In this document: positions 24,267 to 32,615 of the stretch, in pieces | How the letters are laid out: each line of letters opens with the position of its first letter | How positions within the stretch are numbered: position 1 is the first letter of the stretch | Notes under the pieces: generated by a model | The model's input: only the letters and a program-made list of their open reading frames with translations | Database searches by the model: none | What the model was told of the DNA's origin: nothing | Assembly (NCBI GenBank): GCA_946480245.1 | Contig: CAMLIZ010000014.1 | Coordinates: 1-45,058, forward strand | Direction of reading: 5' to 3' | Source: an uncultured Pseudomonadota bacterium | GTDB lineage: Bacteria > Pseudomonadota > Gammaproteobacteria > Burkholderiales > Burkholderiaceae | DNA: 45,058 bases | Position numbers and translations under genes: made by a program

Positions 24267-24668
24267 ATGCCCGCCCTCGACAGCAACGCCCTGCAACAGC
24301 TGAAGCAGCAACTGGATTCGCGCGAAGCCGTGCTGCGCGAGGAGGTGCGCGACGAGCGCGAGGAGCTGGCCAACGAACCGGCGCGCGTGAACCACGAAAC
24401 CGTCGAGGACTTCGGCGAGCAGGGCGAGGAGCGCATGCGCACGGCGGTGCGCTATGCCGAGGAAGAGCGTGACATCGAGGAGCTGCGCGACATCGAGGAG
24501 GCGCGAGAGCGCATCGGGGCCGGCACCTACGGCAGTTGCGTCGACTGCGGCACCGACATTCCGCTGCAGCGCCTGCAGGCCCAGCCCACTGCCAAGCGCT
24601 GCATCGCCTGCCAGGAGAAGTTCGAGCGCAGCCATCCGGCCGCACCGCGCTACCCCACCAGCCTGTAG
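24267..24668 (+). CDS. DksA/TraR-family C4 zinc-finger protein
   Basis: 133 residues: an N-terminal coiled coil (about 1-75, rich in Glu/Arg) and a C-terminal zinc finger with CVDC and CIAC pairs, as in DksA/TraR. DksA-like proteins enter the RNA polymerase secondary channel to alter promoter output, often with ppGpp. The acidic tip typical of DksA itself is not clearly present, so this is a paralogue, not dksA. GGAG precedes the ATG at 24267; an upstream in-frame ATG at 24237 is not favoured. Confidence 0.88.
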   Translation: MPALDSNALQQLKQQLDSREAVLREEVRDEREELANEPARVNHETVEDFGEQGEERMRTAVRYAEEERDIEELRDIEEARERIGAGTYGSCVDCGTDIPLQRLQAQPTAKRCIACQEKFERSHPAAPRYPTSL

Positions 24669-24677
24669 CCGGGGCGA

Positions 24678-26081
24678 TCAGTCGTTGCCGATGTGGCGAT
24701 GCAGGCGCTGAAGGAACCAGCGCACCGCCAGCACGACCGGCAGCACAGCCACGCCGACGATCATCTCGGGGGCCAGGTGCAGCGGCTCCAGCGCCCGCAG
24801 TTCGAGGGCGCCCTTTACCAGGTAGCCGATCAGGCTGAGCGTGTAGTAGCTGATGGCCACCACCGACAGGCCTTCCACCGTCTGCTGCAGTCGCAGCTGC
24901 AAGGCCTGCCGGTGCGCCAGAGCCTTGAACACCTGCTGGTTGCTGGCCTCGCGGTGCATCTCCACCCGCACGCGCGCCAGGCTCACCGCGCGGTTGATGC
25001 GGTCGGCCACGTCGGTCAGGCGCGCATCGGTGCTGTCGCAGAAGGCCATCGCGGGCGCGAAGCGGCGGCCGAGGAAGCCGGTGAGCGTCTGCACGCCGTC
25101 CAGCCGCGTCTCGCGCAGGTCGGCCAGGCGACGCTGCACGATCTGGTGATACGCGCGCGTGGCGGAGAAGCGGTAGCGCGTGCGCGCCGCGGTGTGCTCC
25201 ACCTCGGCGGCCAGGGCCATCAGCGTTTCGAAGGCGCGTGCATCGTCGTGTCCCGCGTCGTCGTGACCCTCGTCGTTGGCCATTGCATCCACTGTTTGCT
25301 GCAGCGTGCGCTCCAGCTCGCCGAGCGAGTGTGCCTCGCGCTGCGCCACCGGAAAGCCCAGCATCGCCAGCATGCGATAGGCCTCCAGCTCGCACAGGCG
25401 CTGCGCTTCGCGCGCTGCCTGGTCGGGCAGCAGGCCGAAGTCGAGCAGCGCGATGCGCGTGAAGCCGTCCGCGTGCACGCGCAGGTCGGTCAGCACGGCG
25501 GCCTTGGCGTCGGCGATCCAGGCACCGAGCAGCGGCGTGCTGTCGTCGTCGTTCGTGCCGAGCTGCTGCGACAGCAGTGCGCGGCTGCGCGGTAGCAGTT
25601 GCTCGTCGTCGCTTGGCAGCAGCACCAGGTGCGTGGCGGCCAGCATCTGCCCGGCGCCCTCGGCCATCAGGGCTTGCGCAAAGCCGGGCGGCAGCGCGTC
25701 GAGCGCGCGCACGTCGCGCAGCAGCGGTTGCAGCAGCGCCTTGTCGCACAGGTCCTCGGGCTCGGGCAGCGGGCGGTTCACCTGCCAGCTCACGAACTCG
25801 CCGTGGCGCTCGTACTTCAGCGCAAAGGCGGGGCAGTGCAGCACGTAGTGTCGCGAGCCCGGCTGCGGCGCGGCCGCGCCGCAGGCGTTGCAGGCGGCGG
25901 CGAGTGCCGCTTCGGCCACGCCGGCCTCCATGCCCCACTGCACCCAGTACGACACCACGCTCGGCCGCTGCACCGCCAGCGCCGGACGTGCATGCAGCTC
26001 GTCGTGCAGATCGAGATGCGTGCGTGCCGGCCAGGCGGTAACGGTGGGGCGGGCGGAATCGGTATCGAGCAAGGCGGCCAT
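24678..26081 (-). CDS. DUF3422 family membrane protein
   Basis: 467 residues. HLDLHDELHARPAL near the N-terminus and a C-terminal hydrophobic pair (VVAISYYTLSLIGYLVKGAL and IVGVAVLPVVLAVRWFLQ) fit DUF3422, a proteobacterial family with a large cytoplasmic domain and two terminal membrane helices. The central region reads as long helices with coiled-coil character (RALAHRQALQLRLQQTVEGL). Function is unknown. The ATG at 26081 is chosen; an upstream TTG at 26156 would add a weakly conserved extension. It is convergent with the DksA-like gene, with ends 9 bases apart. Confidence 0.85.
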   Translation of the reverse strand: MAALLDTDSARPTVTAWPARTHLDLHDELHARPALAVQRPSVVSYWVQWGMEAGVAEAALAAACNACGAAAPQPGSRHYVLHCPAFALKYERHGEFVSWQVNRPLPEPEDLCDKALLQPLLRDVRALDALPPGFAQALMAEGAGQMLAATHLVLLPSDDEQLLPRSRALLSQQLGTNDDDSTPLLGAWIADAKAAVLTDLRVHADGFTRIALLDFGLLPDQAAREAQRLCELEAYRMLAMLGFPVAQREAHSLGELERTLQQTVDAMANDEGHDDAGHDDARAFETLMALAAEVEHTAARTRYRFSATRAYHQIVQRRLADLRETRLDGVQTLTGFLGRRFAPAMAFCDSTDARLTDVADRINRAVSLARVRVEMHREASNQQVFKALAHRQALQLRLQQTVEGLSVVAISYYTLSLIGYLVKGALELRALEPLHLAPEMIVGVAVLPVVLAVRWFLQRLHRHIGND

Positions 26082-26206
26082 GGCAGCAACACCGGCCGAT
26101 GTGATGCGACATGCATGCCAGCCGGACGCGGCGAGGGAGCTTAACACCGGCCCCAATACCGGCGCGTAAACTGCGCGGCTTCACATCACCGGCTGTCTTC
26201 AAGCGC

Positions 26207-26842
26207 ATGACCACTCACTCCCTGTGGCTCGCCGCCGCGCTGCTGGCGTCCTACCTTGTCGGGTCGCTGTCGTTCGCCGTGATCGTCAGCCGCCTGATGG
26301 GGCTGGCCGATCCGCGCAGCTACGGCTCGAAGAACCCCGGGGCGACCAACGTGCTGCGTTCGGGCAACCGCAAGGCGGCCGCGCTCACGCTGGTGTTCGA
26401 TGCGCTCAAGGGCGCCGTGCCGGTGCTGCTGGTGCGCTGGTACGGCGCGCGCGTGGGGCTGGGCGACAACGCGATGGCTTTCGTCGGCCTGGCTGCCTTT
26501 CTCGGCCACCTCTGGCCGGTGTTCTTCCACTTCCAGGGTGGCAAGGGCGTGGCCACCGCGGCCGGGGTGCTGCTGGCTTTCGAGCCCAGCCTGGGCCTGC
26601 TGGTGCTGCTGACCTGGATCGTCGTGGCCTACCTGTCGCGCTATTCGTCGCTGGCCGCGCTGGTGGCCGCGCTCGCGGCTCCGCTGTACGACCTGCTGTT
26701 GTGGGAGGGCGGCACGCCGGTGATCGCGATCGTGGTGATGAGCCTGCTGCTCGTGTGGCGCCACTTCCCGAACATCCAGAAGCTGATGTCGGGCACCGAA
26801 TCGAAACTCGGGCAGACAACGGCCCGCAAAGGAGCGAAGTGA
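26207..26842 (+). CDS. plsY: Glycerol-3-phosphate acyltransferase PlsY
   Basis: 211 residues, an inner-membrane enzyme that transfers acyl groups from acyl-phosphate to glycerol-3-phosphate at the first step of phospholipid synthesis. YLVGSLSFAVIVSRLMG, then YGSKNPGATNVLRSGNRKAA, and GHLWPVFFHFQGGKGVATAAG are the three PlsY signatures, with the conserved GSxNxGATN and GGKGVAT motifs. The ATG at 26207 puts the first signature at residues 16-32, as in the family; longer reading frames upstream are ignored. It overlaps the RidA-like gene by one base. Confidence 0.96.
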   Translation: MTTHSLWLAAALLASYLVGSLSFAVIVSRLMGLADPRSYGSKNPGATNVLRSGNRKAAALTLVFDALKGAVPVLLVRWYGARVGLGDNAMAFVGLAAFLGHLWPVFFHFQGGKGVATAAGVLLAFEPSLGLLVLLTWIVVAYLSRYSSLAALVAALAAPLYDLLLWEGGTPVIAIVVMSLLLVWRHFPNIQKLMSGTESKLGQTTARKGAK

Positions 26843-27186
26843 TGGTTCAACGGTTCGACGCGGGCAAGCGCCTGTCGGAGATGTCGGTGCACAACGGCGT
26901 GGCCTACCTGGCCGGGCAGGTGGCGGCCGACGGCAGCAAGGACATCCAGGGCCAGACGCGCGAGGTGCTGGCCGCCATCGATGCCCTGCTGGCGCGCGCG
27001 GGCAGCGACAAGACGAAGATCCTGATGGCGCAGATCTTCATTGCCGACCTGGCGGACTTTCCTGCCATGAACGAGGTGTGGGACAGCTGGGTCCCCGCCG
27101 GCAACGCGCCCTCGCGCGCCACCGTGCAGGCGCGCCTGGCGCGCCCGGAATGGAAAGTGGAGATCGTCGTCACCGCCGCGGTATAG
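26842..27186 (+). CDS. RidA/YjgF-family protein
   Basis: 114 residues. VHNGVAYLAGQVA, then GQTREVLAAIDALLARAGSDKTKIL and the C-terminal PSRATVQARLARPEWKVEIVVTAAV follow the RidA pattern. The arginine in PSRATV matches the residue that binds the 2-imino acid carboxylate in true RidA, so deamination of reactive enamines or imines is plausible. The ATG overlaps the plsY stop (TGATG), and GGAG precedes it, so translation is coupled to plsY. Confidence 0.93.
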   Translation: MVQRFDAGKRLSEMSVHNGVAYLAGQVAADGSKDIQGQTREVLAAIDALLARAGSDKTKILMAQIFIADLADFPAMNEVWDSWVPAGNAPSRATVQARLARPEWKVEIVVTAAV

Positions 27187-27218
27187 CGGGCCGGGCGCCG
27201 CTGCAAGGAGGCATCGCC

Positions 27219-27710
27219 GTGAGTCGACACGCGCTCGTGCTGTTCACGCTGGTTGCAGCCTGCCACGCCGGCACGCTGCAGGCGCAGGAGCTGCTGCGCA
27301 ACCCGTTCAGCGATCCGTTCCTCCAGCTCAGCAACGGCCAGGCGCGCTGCCCGGTGCCGGAGGTGCCGGTGTTCACGCAGGACCAGTACGCCGCCGAGGC
27401 TCACGACCGCGCGCAACGCGGCACCAGCTGTTGGCTCGCGGGGCGCTGCCGACTGCACAGCGCCTACCTGTACGACAAGGAGATCGTGCCGCGCGTGAAG
27501 AAGGCGCTGGAGGCGGACGGCCGCTTCGCCGACACCAGCATCTGGGCGCTCGGGCAGCGGCGCTACGTGTGGCTCAAGGGCTGCGTGGCCACACCCGAGC
27601 AGTCGGCCGAGCTGGAGCGCATCGTGCGCAACATCGACGACGTGGACGGCGTGCAGAACCAGCTGATGGTGGGCGTGCAGGGCAAGCCGCCCTACGCCGT
27701 GGCGCACTGA
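27219..27710 (+). CDS. Exported BON-domain protein
   Basis: 163 residues from a GTG start with AAGGAGG 9 bases upstream. The N-terminus is a signal sequence (ALVLFTLVAAC); VAAC could be a lipobox with C15, or cleavage could follow LQA near residue 22. A BON domain covers about 87-152 (DKEIVPRVKKALEADGRF to VDGVQNQLMVG), a fold that binds phospholipid membranes. Cysteines at 44, 71, 77 and 122 remain in the mature part, unusual for BON proteins. It lies in the periplasm or at the outer membrane. Confidence 0.8.
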   Translation: MSRHALVLFTLVAACHAGTLQAQELLRNPFSDPFLQLSNGQARCPVPEVPVFTQDQYAAEAHDRAQRGTSCWLAGRCRLHSAYLYDKEIVPRVKKALEADGRFADTSIWALGQRRYVWLKGCVATPEQSAELERIVRNIDDVDGVQNQLMVGVQGKPPYAVAH

Positions 27711-27775
27711 GCGGGCCTTCCCGCCGGCACCGCTTCGCGCGACACTTGCCGCCTGAACCCACCGACCGCCGCATC

Positions 27776-28129
27776 ATGCCCCGCTCGCAACGCTCGCTGC
27801 TCTCCCTTGTGCTGCTCGTGCTGGCCGTCAGCGCCGGCGTGCAGTGGTGGCACGGTGCACGTGATGCGCGGCTGGGCGAGGCCATCGCGATGCGCGCTGC
27901 GCCGGGCGACATTCGCCTGATCGCCTCCGACACCTGCGAGCCCTGCGAGGCGGCGCGTCACTGGCTCACCCGCCATCAAGTGCGGTTCACCGAATGCTCG
28001 ATCGAGCGCGACGCGCAATGCGCCGGCGCCTTCGGTTCCACCGGTGCGGCGGGCACGCCGGTGCTGGTGGTGCGCGGCAAGGCGCAGACGGGGTTCGACC
28101 CGCAGCGCGTGCTGGACGCGCTCGGCTGA
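27776..28129 (+). CDS. Membrane-anchored glutaredoxin/thioredoxin-like protein
   Basis: 117 residues. A signal anchor (LLSLVLLVLAVSAGVQWW, about 8-25) is followed by a thioredoxin-fold domain with the redox motif C54-E-P-C57 and a cis-proline in GTPVLVVRG. The fold is short, as in glutaredoxins. The domain should face the periplasm, where it could oxidise or reduce protein thiols. It follows the Cys-bearing BON protein by 65 bases, so the two may share a pathway; this is inferred. Confidence 0.8.
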   Translation: MPRSQRSLLSLVLLVLAVSAGVQWWHGARDARLGEAIAMRAAPGDIRLIASDTCEPCEAARHWLTRHQVRFTECSIERDAQCAGAFGSTGAAGTPVLVVRGKAQTGFDPQRVLDALG

Positions 28130-28768
28130 TCAGCCCGCTTCGGCCGCCAGCCCCAACCGCTCGGGATCGCCACGGCCCTGCCGCACCACGCGCGGCTCGT
28201 CCCCGGTGAGGTCGATCACCGTGGTGGGTGCCATCGGGCAGGCCTCGGCCCCGATCACCGCCTGCACCTGCTTCTGCAGGCGTGCGCGGATCTCCTGCGG
28301 GTCGTTCAGCGGCTCGGTCTCGCCGGGCAGGATCAGCGTGGTGGCCAAAAGCGGCTGGCCCATCTCGTCCAGCAGCGCCTGCATCACCTTGTGGGCCGGC
28401 ACGCGCAGGCCGATGGTTCGGCGCGACGGGTGCGACAGGCGGCGCGGCACCTCCTTGGTGGCCTCGAGGATGAACGTGTAGGGCCCGGGCGTGCCCAGCT
28501 TCAGCAGCCGGTACTGGCGGTTGTCCACACGCGCGTAGTTGGCCAGCTCGCTGAGGTCGCGGCACAGCAAGGTGAGGTGGTGCTTGTCGTCCACCTGCCG
28601 GATGCGCCGCAGCGCCTCGGCCGCGGCCTTGTCGTCGAGGTGGCACACCAGCGCGTAGCTCGAGTCGGTGGGCACAGCCGCCACGCCGCCGGCGTGCAGG
28701 ATCTGCGCGGCCTGCTTGAGCAGGCGCGGCTGCGGGTTGTCGGGGTGCACGTCGAAATATTGGCTCAT
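28130..28768 (-). CDS. YciO/Sua5/YrdC-family protein
   Basis: 212 residues. GGVAAVPTDSSYALVCHLDD holds the PTDSxYxL nucleotide motif, RRIRQVDDKHHLTLLCRDLSEL the second Sua5 block, and RTIGLRVPAHKVMQALLDEMGQPLLATTLILPGE the C-terminal core. The family makes threonylcarbamoyl-AMP for t6A tRNA modification, but this short form, starting MSQYFDVHPDNPQPRL, resembles YciO more than essential TsaC/Sua5, so function is less sure. The ATG at 28768 is used; a TTG at 28822 overlaps the upstream gene's stop. The end abuts the convergent glutaredoxin stop (TGATCA). Confidence 0.85.
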   Translation of the reverse strand: MSQYFDVHPDNPQPRLLKQAAQILHAGGVAAVPTDSSYALVCHLDDKAAAEALRRIRQVDDKHHLTLLCRDLSELANYARVDNRQYRLLKLGTPGPYTFILEATKEVPRRLSHPSRRTIGLRVPAHKVMQALLDEMGQPLLATTLILPGETEPLNDPQEIRARLQKQVQAVIGAEACPMAPTTVIDLTGDEPRVVRQGRGDPERLGLAAEAG

Positions 28769-28818
28769 GTGGGGCCACCGATCGACGGGCTCGTGCAGGT
28801 GGTTGGCGGGGTGGTCAT

Positions 28819-29760
28819 TCAATCCACGATGGTATCGGCCGTCAGGGCGGCAACCCGCGTGCGCGCCTCCGCTTCACGGAAGTTCAGCCACACCGAGCTG
28901 GCGCCGCAGGCCGCGATGACCGCCATGCCGGCGAAGCTGGCGCGGTCCGGCACCGTGCCGATCCAAAGGTAGCCGAGGCCCGCGGCGAAGGCGATCTGCG
29001 TGTAGAGAAACGGCATCAGCGTCGCCGGGCGCCCCATCCCGAGCGCAAGAATCAGGAACAGGTGGCCGGCGGTGCCGAGCGCGCCCACCATCGCCATCAA
29101 CTCCAGGTGCGATGCCGGCTGTGCCGTGAGCACGCCGCTCACGTCGATCGAGCTCAGGGCCAGCAACACGGTGAGCACCGCCGTGCCGGTGAGGCCGGTG
29201 TAGAAGTGCGTGCTGTACGGATCTTCCACGCCGGCCAACTGGCTGGTGAGCAACTGGAACCAGGCATACGCGCAGGCGCCGGCCAGCGGCAGCAGCGCGG
29301 CCCAGCCGAACAAGCCGCTGCCGGGGCGCACGACGATCAGCGCCCCCGCGAAGCCGCCGATCACCAGCCACCAGCGCGCACGTGACACCGGCTGGTGCAG
29401 CAGCCAGCCCGACAGCAAGGTGACGATCACCGGCGTGAGCATCGTGATCGCGGTGTACACGGCCACCGGCAGGTACTGCACGCTGAGGAAGCTCATCGCG
29501 CTGGTGGTCAGCAGCAGCAGCCCGCGCAGCGCCTGGAAGCGCGGATGCGCGGTGCGGAAGGCGCTGCGCCCGCGCCGCAGCAGCCACACCAACATCACCA
29601 GCGCCTGGAACGCATAGCGCAGCCACAGCATCAGCAGCACCGGCAACCAGTGCCCCAGCACCTTGACTGTGGTGTCCATCGTGGCGAAGCACGCGGCCAT
29701 CACCACGATCAGCAGCACGCCGGCCAGCGGGTGCTGCCGGCTCTGGCCAGCTGTGCTCAA
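28819..29760 (-). CDS. DMT-family transporter (EamA domains)
   Basis: About 313 residues with ten hydrophobic helices in two repeats, typical of EamA drug/metabolite exporters. AACFATMDTTVKVL begins the first repeat and GACAYAWFQLLTSQLAG the second. The substrate is not evident. The TTG at 29760 gives a typical N-terminus (STAGQSRQHPLAG) and overlaps the PHP-gene stop (TTGA), implying coupling; a GTG at 29793 is the alternative. It is the distal gene of a two-gene run. Confidence 0.88.
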   Translation of the reverse strand: MSTAGQSRQHPLAGVLLIVVMAACFATMDTTVKVLGHWLPVLLMLWLRYAFQALVMLVWLLRRGRSAFRTAHPRFQALRGLLLLTTSAMSFLSVQYLPVAVYTAITMLTPVIVTLLSGWLLHQPVSRARWWLVIGGFAGALIVVRPGSGLFGWAALLPLAGACAYAWFQLLTSQLAGVEDPYSTHFYTGLTGTAVLTVLLALSSIDVSGVLTAQPASHLELMAMVGALGTAGHLFLILALGMGRPATLMPFLYTQIAFAAGLGYLWIGTVPDRASFAGMAVIAACGASSVWLNFREAEARTRVAALTADTIVD

Positions 29761-30629
29761 GCCCGCTGCACCCGATGCGCCAGCGCCTCCCACACGCCGG
29801 TGAGGCCGGTGGGCAGCGCGGGCAGCGTGCCGAGGTCGGTGTGGCTTTCGTCGGGCGAATGGAAGTCGCTGCCGCGCGACGCCAACAGCGTGAACTCGCG
29901 CGCCATGTCGGCATAGCGCGCGTAGTCGGACGGATGGTGGCTGCCGGTCACCACCTCCACCGCGCTGCCGCCGTGCGCCTTGAACTCGCTGAACAGCGCG
30001 TACTCCTCGTTGGCCGTGAACTTGTACCGGCCGGGATGCGCGATCACGGCCACGCCGCCGGCGCCCGTGATCCAGCGCACGGCATCACCGAGCGTGGCCC
30101 AGCGGTGCGGCACGTAGCCCGGCTTACCATCGGTGAGGTAATGGCGGAACACATCGTGGGTGTCGCGGCAGACGCCGCTTTCCACGAGGAAGCGCGCAAA
30201 GTGCGTGCGCGATACGAGATCCGGATTGCCGGCGTACTTCAGCGCACCCTCGTAAGTGCCGAAGATACCGGCGCGGGCCAGGCCCTCGGCGATCTCGCGC
30301 GCGCGCATGTCACGGCCGCCGCGCGTGGCCGCCAGGCCGGCACGCAACGCAGCGTCGTCGGCATCGAAGCCCAGCCCCACGATGTGCACGGTCTCCCCGG
30401 CGAAGGTCACGGAGATCTCGGCACCCGTGAGGTAGGGCAGGCCCAGCGCCCGGGCCGCCGCGGCGGCGCGTTGCTGCCCGCCGATTTCGTCGTGGTCGGT
30501 CAACGCCCACAGCTCGACGCCATTGGCCGCGGCGCGCGCGGCCAGCGCCTCGGGCGCGAGCGTGCCGTCGGAAACATTGGAGTGGCAGTGAAGGTCGGCG
30601 TTGAGAGAGGGCGAACGAGTGGCAGTCAC
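29757..30629 (-). CDS. PHP-domain phosphoesterase (nucleoside 3',5'-bisphosphate phosphatase-like)
   Basis: 290 residues. The four PHP metal motifs are present: DLHCHSNVSDG, ALTDHDEIGG, VIAHPGRY and GSDFHSPDE. The architecture matches YciV/RnaseAM, which removes the 3'-phosphate from pAp and trims RNA 5' ends. Substrate identity is from the family, not the sequence. The GTG at 30629 is chosen because a strong -10 (TACAAT) lies exactly 6 bases upstream and there is no Shine-Dalgarno. The DMT transporter follows with an overlapping start. Confidence 0.9.
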   Translation of the reverse strand: MTATRSPSLNADLHCHSNVSDGTLAPEALAARAAANGVELWALTDHDEIGGQQRAAAAARALGLPYLTGAEISVTFAGETVHIVGLGFDADDAALRAGLAATRGGRDMRAREIAEGLARAGIFGTYEGALKYAGNPDLVSRTHFARFLVESGVCRDTHDVFRHYLTDGKPGYVPHRWATLGDAVRWITGAGGVAVIAHPGRYKFTANEEYALFSEFKAHGGSAVEVVTGSHHPSDYARYADMAREFTLLASRGSDFHSPDESHTDLGTLPALPTGLTGVWEALAHRVQRA

Positions 30630-30632
30630 GCC

Positions 30633-32615
30633 GTGATTGTAGAAACCGGCCTGCCCCGAGGCCGGCGAAAGGGTTGCTCGGCCTGGTTGCTGGCCGCGGC
30701 GCTCAGCGCCGGCGCAGCGCAGGCCGCCGACGACAGCAGCGTGGTGGAACTGGCAGCGCTGCCCCTGGATGCGCTGCTCGACATGCCGGTCAGCGGCGCC
30801 TCGAAGTTCAACCAGCGCATGAGCGAGACCGCGGCCTCGGTCACGGTAGTCACCGCAGACGAGATGCGCGCGCTCGGCTATCGCACGCTGGCCGACGTGC
30901 TGCGCTCGATGCGCGGGCTGATGGTGAGCGACGACCGCTCCTACAGCTACCTGGGCGTGCGCGGCTTCTTCGCGCCGGGCGACTACAACACGCGCGTGCT
31001 GCTGCTGGTGGACGGCAACCGCACCAACGACGTGGTCTACGACCAGGCCTACATCGGCAGCGAGTTCCAGATCGACCTGGACCTGGTCGATCGCGTGGAG
31101 TTCATTCCCGGCCAGGGCTCGGCGGTGTACGGCGCCAACGCGGTGTTCGGCGTGATCAACGTGATCACGCGCCGCCCGGGCGCACGCGGCACGGACGGCG
31201 CGGCGCTGGAGGTCGGCTCCGCCGGCCTGCGCGAACTGCGCCTGGGACGCAGCCACGTGCTGAGCGATGGCACGCGCCTGCTGTGGTCGGCATCGCGCCG
31301 CTTGTCCGATGGCGTGGACGTGGTGCTGCCCGGCCTGGGCGTTGCGCACGGTGCCGACTACGAGCGCCGCAGCAGCCTGTACCTGCGCGCCGAGCATGAG
31401 GAGATGACCGCCACCGTGCTGCATTCCGAGCGCATCAAGGGCGCGCCGGTGCTGCTGGATGCCGTGGTCGGCGACCCGCGCACGTCGAATCGCGACGAGC
31501 AGTCGATGCTGGACCTCACGTGGCGCCACGCGCTGGACGCGCACGACGAGGTGACCGCGCGCTGGTTCGGCGGCCACTACCTGTTCCAGGGCCGCTATGT
31601 GTACGACTATCCGCCGGTCACGGTGAACATGGACGACGTCACCGGCCAGTGGTGGGGGCTGGAGGGGCGCTGGCTCACCACGCGATGGCGCGGCCACACG
31701 CTGGTGCTGGGCAGCGAGTTGCAGATGAACGCGCACCTGCGGCAGAAGAACCTCGACCTGGGCACGGACACCGTGTACCTCGATGACCAGCGCAACGGCC
31801 ACCGCATCGGCCTGTTTGCGGAGGATCAGATCGAACTCACGCGGCAATGGAGCCTGACCGCCGGTGCGCGCTGGGACCACAACAAGGGCTCTGCGTCACA
31901 GTTCAGCCCGCGCGTCGCGCTGCTGTGGCACCCGGACGACGCCTTCGTCGTCAAGCTGATCCATGGCCAGGCGTACCGGCCGCCGAACGCCTACGAGGCC
32001 TTCTACCAGGTCGACACCGTGGGTGGCTACAAGCTGAATCCGGCCCTGCAGGCGGAGTCGGTGCGCGGCGACGAACTCGCCGTCGAATGGCGGCCCGACG
32101 CGCAGCAGCGCCTGAGCGCGTCGATCTATGCCAATCGTGCGCGCCACCTGCTGGTGCTGGTGCGCGACCCGGCCGACGACATGTTCGTGTTCCGCAACCT
32201 CGGCCAGCTGGACGCCCGCGGCTTCGAACTGGAGTACGAGCGGCGCTGGCAGCAGGGCCTGCGGCTGCGCGGCAACCTGAGCCTGCAGCACGCCAGCGAC
32301 AGCGGCGGCCCGCTGGCGGTGGCCGCCTATGCGCCGCGGCGCATGGGCAAGCTGGCGGCCATCGTGCCGCTGGCGCACAGCTGGTCCGCCGGCGTGGAAT
32401 GGCAGGGGGTGGCGCGGCGTGGGGCGGCGGCGGGTTACGGGCTGGCCAACCTCACGCTGTCGAAGGCGCTGCCGGCGCGTGGGTGGTCCGCGGCGCTCAG
32501 CGTGTACGACCTGTTCGACCGCCGCCGCGACGACCCCGGGCCGGACACCGAACAGATCCCGCTGGTCCCTCAACCGGGCCGCAGCTGGCAGCTGCGGCTG
32601 GATCGCGCGTTCTGA
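30633..32615 (+). CDS. TonB-dependent outer-membrane receptor
   Basis: 660 residues. A basic n-region and hydrophobic stretch (RGRRKGCSAWLLAAALSAGAAQA) form a signal peptide; a plug domain (~45-165) includes SETAASVTVVTADEMRALGYRTLADVLRSM, RVLLLVDGNRTND and YGANAVFGVINVITRR, and a barrel ends in the terminal Phe (DRAF). The short DALLDMPVSGASKF segment resembles a TonB box region but is not canonical. Substrate is unknown; no iron-uptake genes are near. The GTG start is weak, as it lies 3 bases from the divergent GTG and has no ribosome-binding site. The stop overlaps yfiR (TGATG). Confidence 0.88.
   Translation: MIVETGLPRGRRKGCSAWLLAAALSAGAAQAADDSSVVELAALPLDALLDMPVSGASKFNQRMSETAASVTVVTADEMRALGYRTLADVLRSMRGLMVSDDRSYSYLGVRGFFAPGDYNTRVLLLVDGNRTNDVVYDQAYIGSEFQIDLDLVDRVEFIPGQGSAVYGANAVFGVINVITRRPGARGTDGAALEVGSAGLRELRLGRSHVLSDGTRLLWSASRRLSDGVDVVLPGLGVAHGADYERRSSLYLRAEHEEMTATVLHSERIKGAPVLLDAVVGDPRTSNRDEQSMLDLTWRHALDAHDEVTARWFGGHYLFQGRYVYDYPPVTVNMDDVTGQWWGLEGRWLTTRWRGHTLVLGSELQMNAHLRQKNLDLGTDTVYLDDQRNGHRIGLFAEDQIELTRQWSLTAGARWDHNKGSASQFSPRVALLWHPDDAFVVKLIHGQAYRPPNAYEAFYQVDTVGGYKLNPALQAESVRGDELAVEWRPDAQQRLSASIYANRARHLLVLVRDPADDMFVFRNLGQLDARGFELEYERRWQQGLRLRGNLSLQHASDSGGPLAVAAYAPRRMGKLAAIVPLAHSWSAGVEWQGVARRGAAAGYGLANLTLSKALPARGWSAALSVYDLFDRRRDDPGPDTEQIPLVPQPGRSWQLRLDRAF
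30636..30641 (-). promoter_or_regulatory. -10 hexamer TACAAT, 6 bases before GTG 30629
   Basis: Minus-strand TACAAT (5 of 6 consensus), then CACGGC and the GTG. It is the clearest leaderless-type signal here and lies inside the first codons of the divergent receptor gene. Confidence 0.55.

Noticed and set aside
26141..26172. Promoter TTAACA-TAAACT before plsY
   Set aside because: The spacer is 20 bases, too long for a normal sigma-70 promoter; each half alone is weak.
29775..30632. N-terminal extension of the TonB receptor frame by 286 codons
   Set aside because: It is antisense to the PHP gene, has no homology-like features, and would place the signal peptide in the interior of the protein.
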